A program made the position numbers and the translations under genes. From Varanus komodoensis (taxonomy: Eukaryota; Chordata; Lepidosauria; Squamata; Varanidae): a stretch of 64,000 bases of DNA. Position 1 is the stretch's first letter; every line of letters starts with the position of its first letter. The stretch is taken from NCBI RefSeq assembly GCF_004798865.1, contig NW_025335440.1:9854857-9918856 (forward strand), written 5' to 3'. Shown one piece after another: positions 60,780-64,000 of this stretch. The notes below the pieces were generated by a model that saw only the letters and a program-made list of their open reading frames with translations, made no database searches and had not been told where the DNA came from.

Positions 60780-60890
60780 AGGCCGGCCTTCAGCACCCTC
60801 TGGCAATTTTGGCCTTCGGTTCCCATCAGCCCCAGCCAACGTGGCCAGTAGTTACGAATGCTGGGAACCTTTGTCCAAAGTATCCAGCAA
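60780..60890. repeat. Hairpin interspersed repeat
   Basis: CCTTCAGCACCCTCTGGCAA, CGGTTCCCATCAGCCCCAGC, CAACGTGGCCAGTAG and GAATGCTGGGAACCTTTGTC. Confidence 0.6.
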
Positions 60891-60961
60891 GCCCCCAAGT
60901 AAGATATGTAAATCACAAAGAGACCTGAGCGTTGTTGTTATTTTTATTGCTCACTCTTTCC

Positions 60962-61165
60962 AGCATGGCAGATCCAGTGTGTGGCCGTGGTTCCAGCTGG
61001 ACTAGGCTGAACGGAGATCCAGGTTCAAATGCCACCCGGCCATGTTGCTCACTGAGTGACCTTTGCCAGGCACACTCCCTCAAGCCTAACACATATCGCA
61101 AAGTTCTTGCGAAGACGATGCAGCGGAGTGGCTGGAGAAGGAAATTGCATGCGACGTTTTTTGGT
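60962..61165 (+). mobile_element. tRNA-derived SINE
   Basis: CAGTGTGTGGCCGTGGTTCC, the B-box CCAGGTTCAAATGCCACCC, TGCTCACTGAGTGACCTTTG and CCCTCAAGCCTAACACATAT. The copy is diverged but in family order. Confidence 0.72.
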
Positions 61166-61189
61166 GGAAGGGTGGATGCAATAAATCAA

Positions 61190-61318
61190 GGGTGGGCTGC
61201 TTGTGGCTCCCCAGATGTTTTGGCCTACAGCTCCCATCTGCCCCAGTTAACATAGTCAGTGCTGAGCGATCATGGGAGTTGTAGGCCCGCACATCAGAAG
61301 TGGCCCACTTCTGACATA
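61190..61318. repeat. Hairpin interspersed repeat
   Basis: The left arm is CCCCAGATGTTTTGGCCTAC, AGCTCCCATCTGCCCCAG. The right arm is CGATCATGGGAGTTGTAGGC, CCGCACATCAGAAGTGG. Confidence 0.7.
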
Positions 61319-61344
61319 AATCACAATCCGGCAACTTGTAGGGA

Positions 61345-61690
61345 GAGATGATGGCATTAAAAGCTGATGGGTAGAAGATTCAGGATGGATCAAAGGAAGG
61401 ACTTCTTCAGGCAACTGAATTTCGCTTCTGCAAGATGCAGTGGTGACGGCCCATTTGGACGGTTTTGGAAGGGACTGGGCACACCGTGGCTTCCAGTCCT
61501 GAGAGCTACGCGCCACCTCCGGTGTCAGAGGCAGGTTGCCCGTGTGCAGTTGCTGGGGTACCAGGCAGGTGGGTGCTGTTGCGCTCCTGCCCTGCTAGGG
61601 GGGTCCCATGAGCAGAGGGTGGCCCCTATGTGAGCCGCAGGCTGGACGGGACGGACCCTCGGCTGGTCTGGCAGGGCTGTTCCTATGCTC
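61345..61690 (+). mobile_element. CR1/L3-like LINE 3' end
   Basis: GGAAGGACTTCTTCAGGCAA, GACGGTTTTGGAAGGGACTG, CGCCACCTCCGGTGTCAGAG, GGGTGCTGTTGCGCTCCTGC, CTGGTCTGGCAGGGCTGTTC and CTATGCTCC. It is the same family as 32000-32200 and 43745-44105. Confidence 0.75.
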
Positions 61691-62734
61691 CAGATGTTGT
61701 CAGCTCACCAGGGGTGCCATGCATTGCCATGCAACAACCTCTGGTGGCCCAGAGGTTGCCTAGCCCTGCCATAAACAAGCCTCCTTTGTTACCCAGTGCC
61801 CTGAGGGCACTCCGAGTCTTACTCCTCCCGGCCCCACCCTGATAGTGAGGCTCAGAGCAGCGTTTTGAGTAGCCTTGAGGAAGCACGTGGGCCTCTGAAA
61901 GTGCCCACACGGCCGCACAGGGCGGGCAATGTGGCTGCTGCCGCTGGCCCGAGGTGCCCGGGCTTTGGCCCCCGACGGGCATTCCTGCTTTCGGCCAGGG
62001 TCAGGGCGTGTGAGGGAGGAGATGCCTTGCAGGCTCCGTCTTGGGCTGTTGGTGGCATCTGGTGACATTGCTTAGAGCCGATGAAACCTCAGGCGACCAT
62101 AAAACAATCGGTTTCCAGGGTGCTGCATCAATTTTTTATAACCTCTCGCTTCCCAGCTGTAGGTAAATTTAAAATACCAGTAACAGAAGCAGAAAGATGT
62201 CCAAGCGGCGCTGTGCACGTGTGTTTCGCATTAGCAGGACAGAAAGGGGAGCTAAACTCCAGAGAAGCTGCATGCAAGGGAAAAGGCAAAGCTTGCAGCC
62301 GTCTCTAAGGGAGGCGCTGTAGCAAAGCAGTGCTGCGGGGAGGCCTCCAGCCTGGTCTCAGCACCTCCAGTCACTGCAAAGAAAGCTTCCTTTCTACAGC
62401 CTGGGAAAGTCACCAGCAGTCTGTGTAGCCCTGCAGTTTCCAACCTGGTGCCTCCAGATGCCAACTTCCGACATTTCTAGCCAGCAATGAGTTGTGTAGT
62501 CTAAGATACCATGTTTGACTAGAAGGCTGCAGCTTGGTGTTGATCGTATGAAGCAATAATGAAAGCAGCACCTCACGGGCTGGGTTTTGAGGGTCTCTCC
62601 CTGCTGCTGCCTGGAGGGGGCTGTGAAGGACCCAATGGCCTCGCAGAGGAAGCTTTGCAGATCTCAGCCGTACAGCAACCTGATGTGCTTGGCTTGCCCA
62701 CCAGGTGTCCAGGTCCATATACCTGAGAATAATG
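61691..62734. other. Stretch with no gene; one diverged hairpin repeat
   Basis: TTCCAACCTGGTGCCTCCAG at about 62437 with ATGAGTTGTGTAGTCTAAGA suggests a decayed hairpin repeat. No exon was recognised. Confidence 0.45.
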
Positions 62735-62865
62735 GAGGAGCCCTTCTAGATCAGACTGAAGGTCCTTCTCATCCATCATCTCATGTGCCTCCAGAAGTAC
62801 ACAAGTGGGGCACAAAGGCCGCAGATTCCCAGCAACTGTTTCGCTCTTGAGGGACTCCCAGCTTT
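62735..62865 (-). mobile_element. CR1/L3-like LINE 3' end, antisense
   Basis: GGAGCCCTTCTAGATCAGAC, TGAAGGTCCTTCTCATCCAT and GCAGATTCCCAGCAACTGTT are the reverse of the 3' end seen at 61345-61690. Confidence 0.6.
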
Positions 62866-63009
62866 TTGCTAAGCAAATGCTGGGATGAGTACAATTGTTG
62901 TTGTTAGTTGCAAAGTTGCTTCTGACCCATTGTGGCTCCATGGACAACACTCCTCCAGGCCTTCCTGTGCTCCACCATCCCCCGGAGTCCACCCAAGCTC
63001 ACACCAACT

Positions 63010-63199
63010 GCTTCAGTGCCTCCATCCAGCCACCTCATCCTCTGCCGTCCCCTCCTCCTTTTGCCATCTATTGTTCCCAGCATTAGGCTCTTCTCCAGGG
63101 AGTCCTTCCTTCTCATTAGGTGGCCAAAGTATCTGAGCTTCATCTTCAGTATCTGGCCTTCTAAAGAGCAGTCAGGGTTGATCTCCTCTAGGACTGACC
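63010..63199. repeat. 190-bp segment duplicated across the gap (left copy)
   Basis: Identical by eye to 63301-63490. The offset is a constant 291 bases, made of 190 bases of repeat, one extra base and 100 N. Confidence 0.95.
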
Positions 63200-63200
63200 A

Positions 63201-63300
63201 NNNNNNNNNNNNNNNNNNNNNNNNNNNNNNNNNNNNNNNNNNNNNNNNNNNNNNNNNNNNNNNNNNNNNNNNNNNNNNNNNNNNNNNNNNNNNNNNNNNN
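63201..63300. other. Assembly gap, 100 N
   Basis: Exactly 100 N inside the BovB element. The two flanks repeat each other. Confidence 0.99.
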
Positions 63301-63490
63301 GCTTCAGTGCCTCCATCCAGCCACCTCATCCTCTGCCGTCCCCTCCTCCTTTTGCCATCTATTGTTCCCAGCATTAGGCTCTTCTCCAGGGAGTCCTTCC
63401 TTCTCATTAGGTGGCCAAAGTATCTGAGCTTCATCTTCAGTATCTGGCCTTCTAAAGAGCAGTCAGGGTTGATCTCCTCTAGGACTGACC
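63301..63490. repeat. 190-bp segment duplicated across the gap (right copy)
   Basis: Identical by eye to 63010-63199. After 63490 the BovB frame continues normally, so this copy is contiguous with the upstream part of the element. Confidence 0.95.
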
Positions 63491-63655
63491 GGTTTGATCA
63501 CCTTGCGGTCCAGGGGACTTGCAGGAGTCTCCTCCAGCACCACAATTCAAAGGCCTCAGTTCTTCGGCACTCAGCCTTCCTTATGGTCCAGCTTTCACAG
63601 CCATACATTGCAACTGGGAAAACCATAGCCTTGACTACACGCACTTTTGCCTAGA

Positions 63656-64000
63656 TTTGCCATCGCTCTCCTCCCCAGGAGCAAGCACCTCTTAATTCCT
63701 TGGCTGCAGTGCAACAGGGGAGTCCATTTAGCAGTCAAATGGTCCAGCACCATTTTAGCAGGCATACAGGGTTCTTCTGCCCTCTGTAAGGTCTGCGGTC
63801 CAGCCAGGGCCAACCCCATGAAATCCGTCAGGTGAAAACACGGTCCCAAAGCAGAGCCAGGCAGAAGTCTAGAGGCCAGTAGCACAGAGCTGCAAACACA
63901 CAGCGAGGTCAGGGAGGAAACACGACGAACAAAGAAGAGCTGAAGTGCAGACGACGTTTCCAGCAACTTTCAAGTTAGGGGAGCAGATACAGCTGGAGCC
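63656..64000. other. Window end, no recognised feature
   Basis: No exon or known repeat was recognised after the BovB fragment. Confidence 0.45.

Larger units (their letters stand above)
62886..63655 (-). mobile_element. BovB (RTE) LINE 3' part, antisense, spanning an assembly gap
   Basis: The minus-strand frames contain KAMVFPVAMYGCESWTIRKA, AFELWCWRRLLQVPW, LKMKLRYFGHLMRRKDSLEK, SLMLGTIDGKRRRGRQRMRW, LDGGTEAVGVSLGGLRGMVE and AWRSVVHGATMGQKQL. This is the C-terminal part of the BovB reverse transcriptase ORF followed by a short 3' tail. Frames are open and text is close to family, so the copy is fairly young. A 190-bp part is present twice, on either side of the gap. Confidence 0.93.

Noticed and set aside
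62932-63654. Plus-strand open frame of about 240 codons near the window end
   Set aside because: It reads through 100 N and is antisense to a BovB LINE whose minus-strand frame has clear reverse transcriptase motifs.

Overview
The window reads as vertebrate nuclear DNA, most likely from a lizard or snake. The evidence is split exons with introns, tRNA-derived SINEs of the squamate kind on both strands, 3' fragments of CR1, L2 and RTE/BovB LINEs, and short hAT and mariner non-autonomous elements. There are two 100-N assembly gaps (32711-32810 and 63201-63300). I see no retroviral or LTR element, no RNA gene and no prokaryotic sequence.

Left part (458-15962, + strand): eleven coding exons of a voltage-gated sodium channel alpha subunit. 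They run from the end of the domain II-III linker through domains III and IV to the stop codon, and join in frame to 931 codons including the stop. The domain III S4 helix, the lysine of the DEKA filter, the IFM inactivation gate, the domain IV S4 helix and filter alanine, a calmodulin-type IQ motif and a PPSY motif are all intact. The 5' half of the gene lies outside the window. Diagnostic residues place it in the SCN5A/SCN10A clade. Several (QPKWE, LFVGVI, VTRQAF, EKTxIL, TNGWN), together with a C terminus lacking the SIV ending of Nav1.5, favour SCN10A (Nav1.8). The intron before the inactivation-gate exon is an AT-AC intron with a U2-type donor. A candidate 3' UTR runs to about 17.3 kb.

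Middle (about 17.3-24.8 kb): repeat-rich spacer holding L2, RTE, SINE, CR1 and unnamed repeats. A CpG island at about 24.77-25.68 kb has GC boxes and a good + strand splice donor at 25345. Human gene order in the direction of transcription is SCN11A, SCN10A, SCN5A. I therefore infer that this island may be the promoter and first non-coding exon of SCN5A, with the rest of the window lying in its long first intron. No coding exon was found to the right of 15962.

Right part (25.7-64 kb): no host gene recognised. It holds SINEs (some interrupted by younger elements), L2, CR1 and BovB fragments, two copies of an 8-bp-TSD hAT MITE, one mariner MITE that keeps the last codons of its transposase, a 19-bp alternating minisatellite, long purine/pyrimidine tracts and a family of hairpin repeats. 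The gap near 63.2 kb is flanked by identical 190-bp copies, which suggests an assembly duplication.
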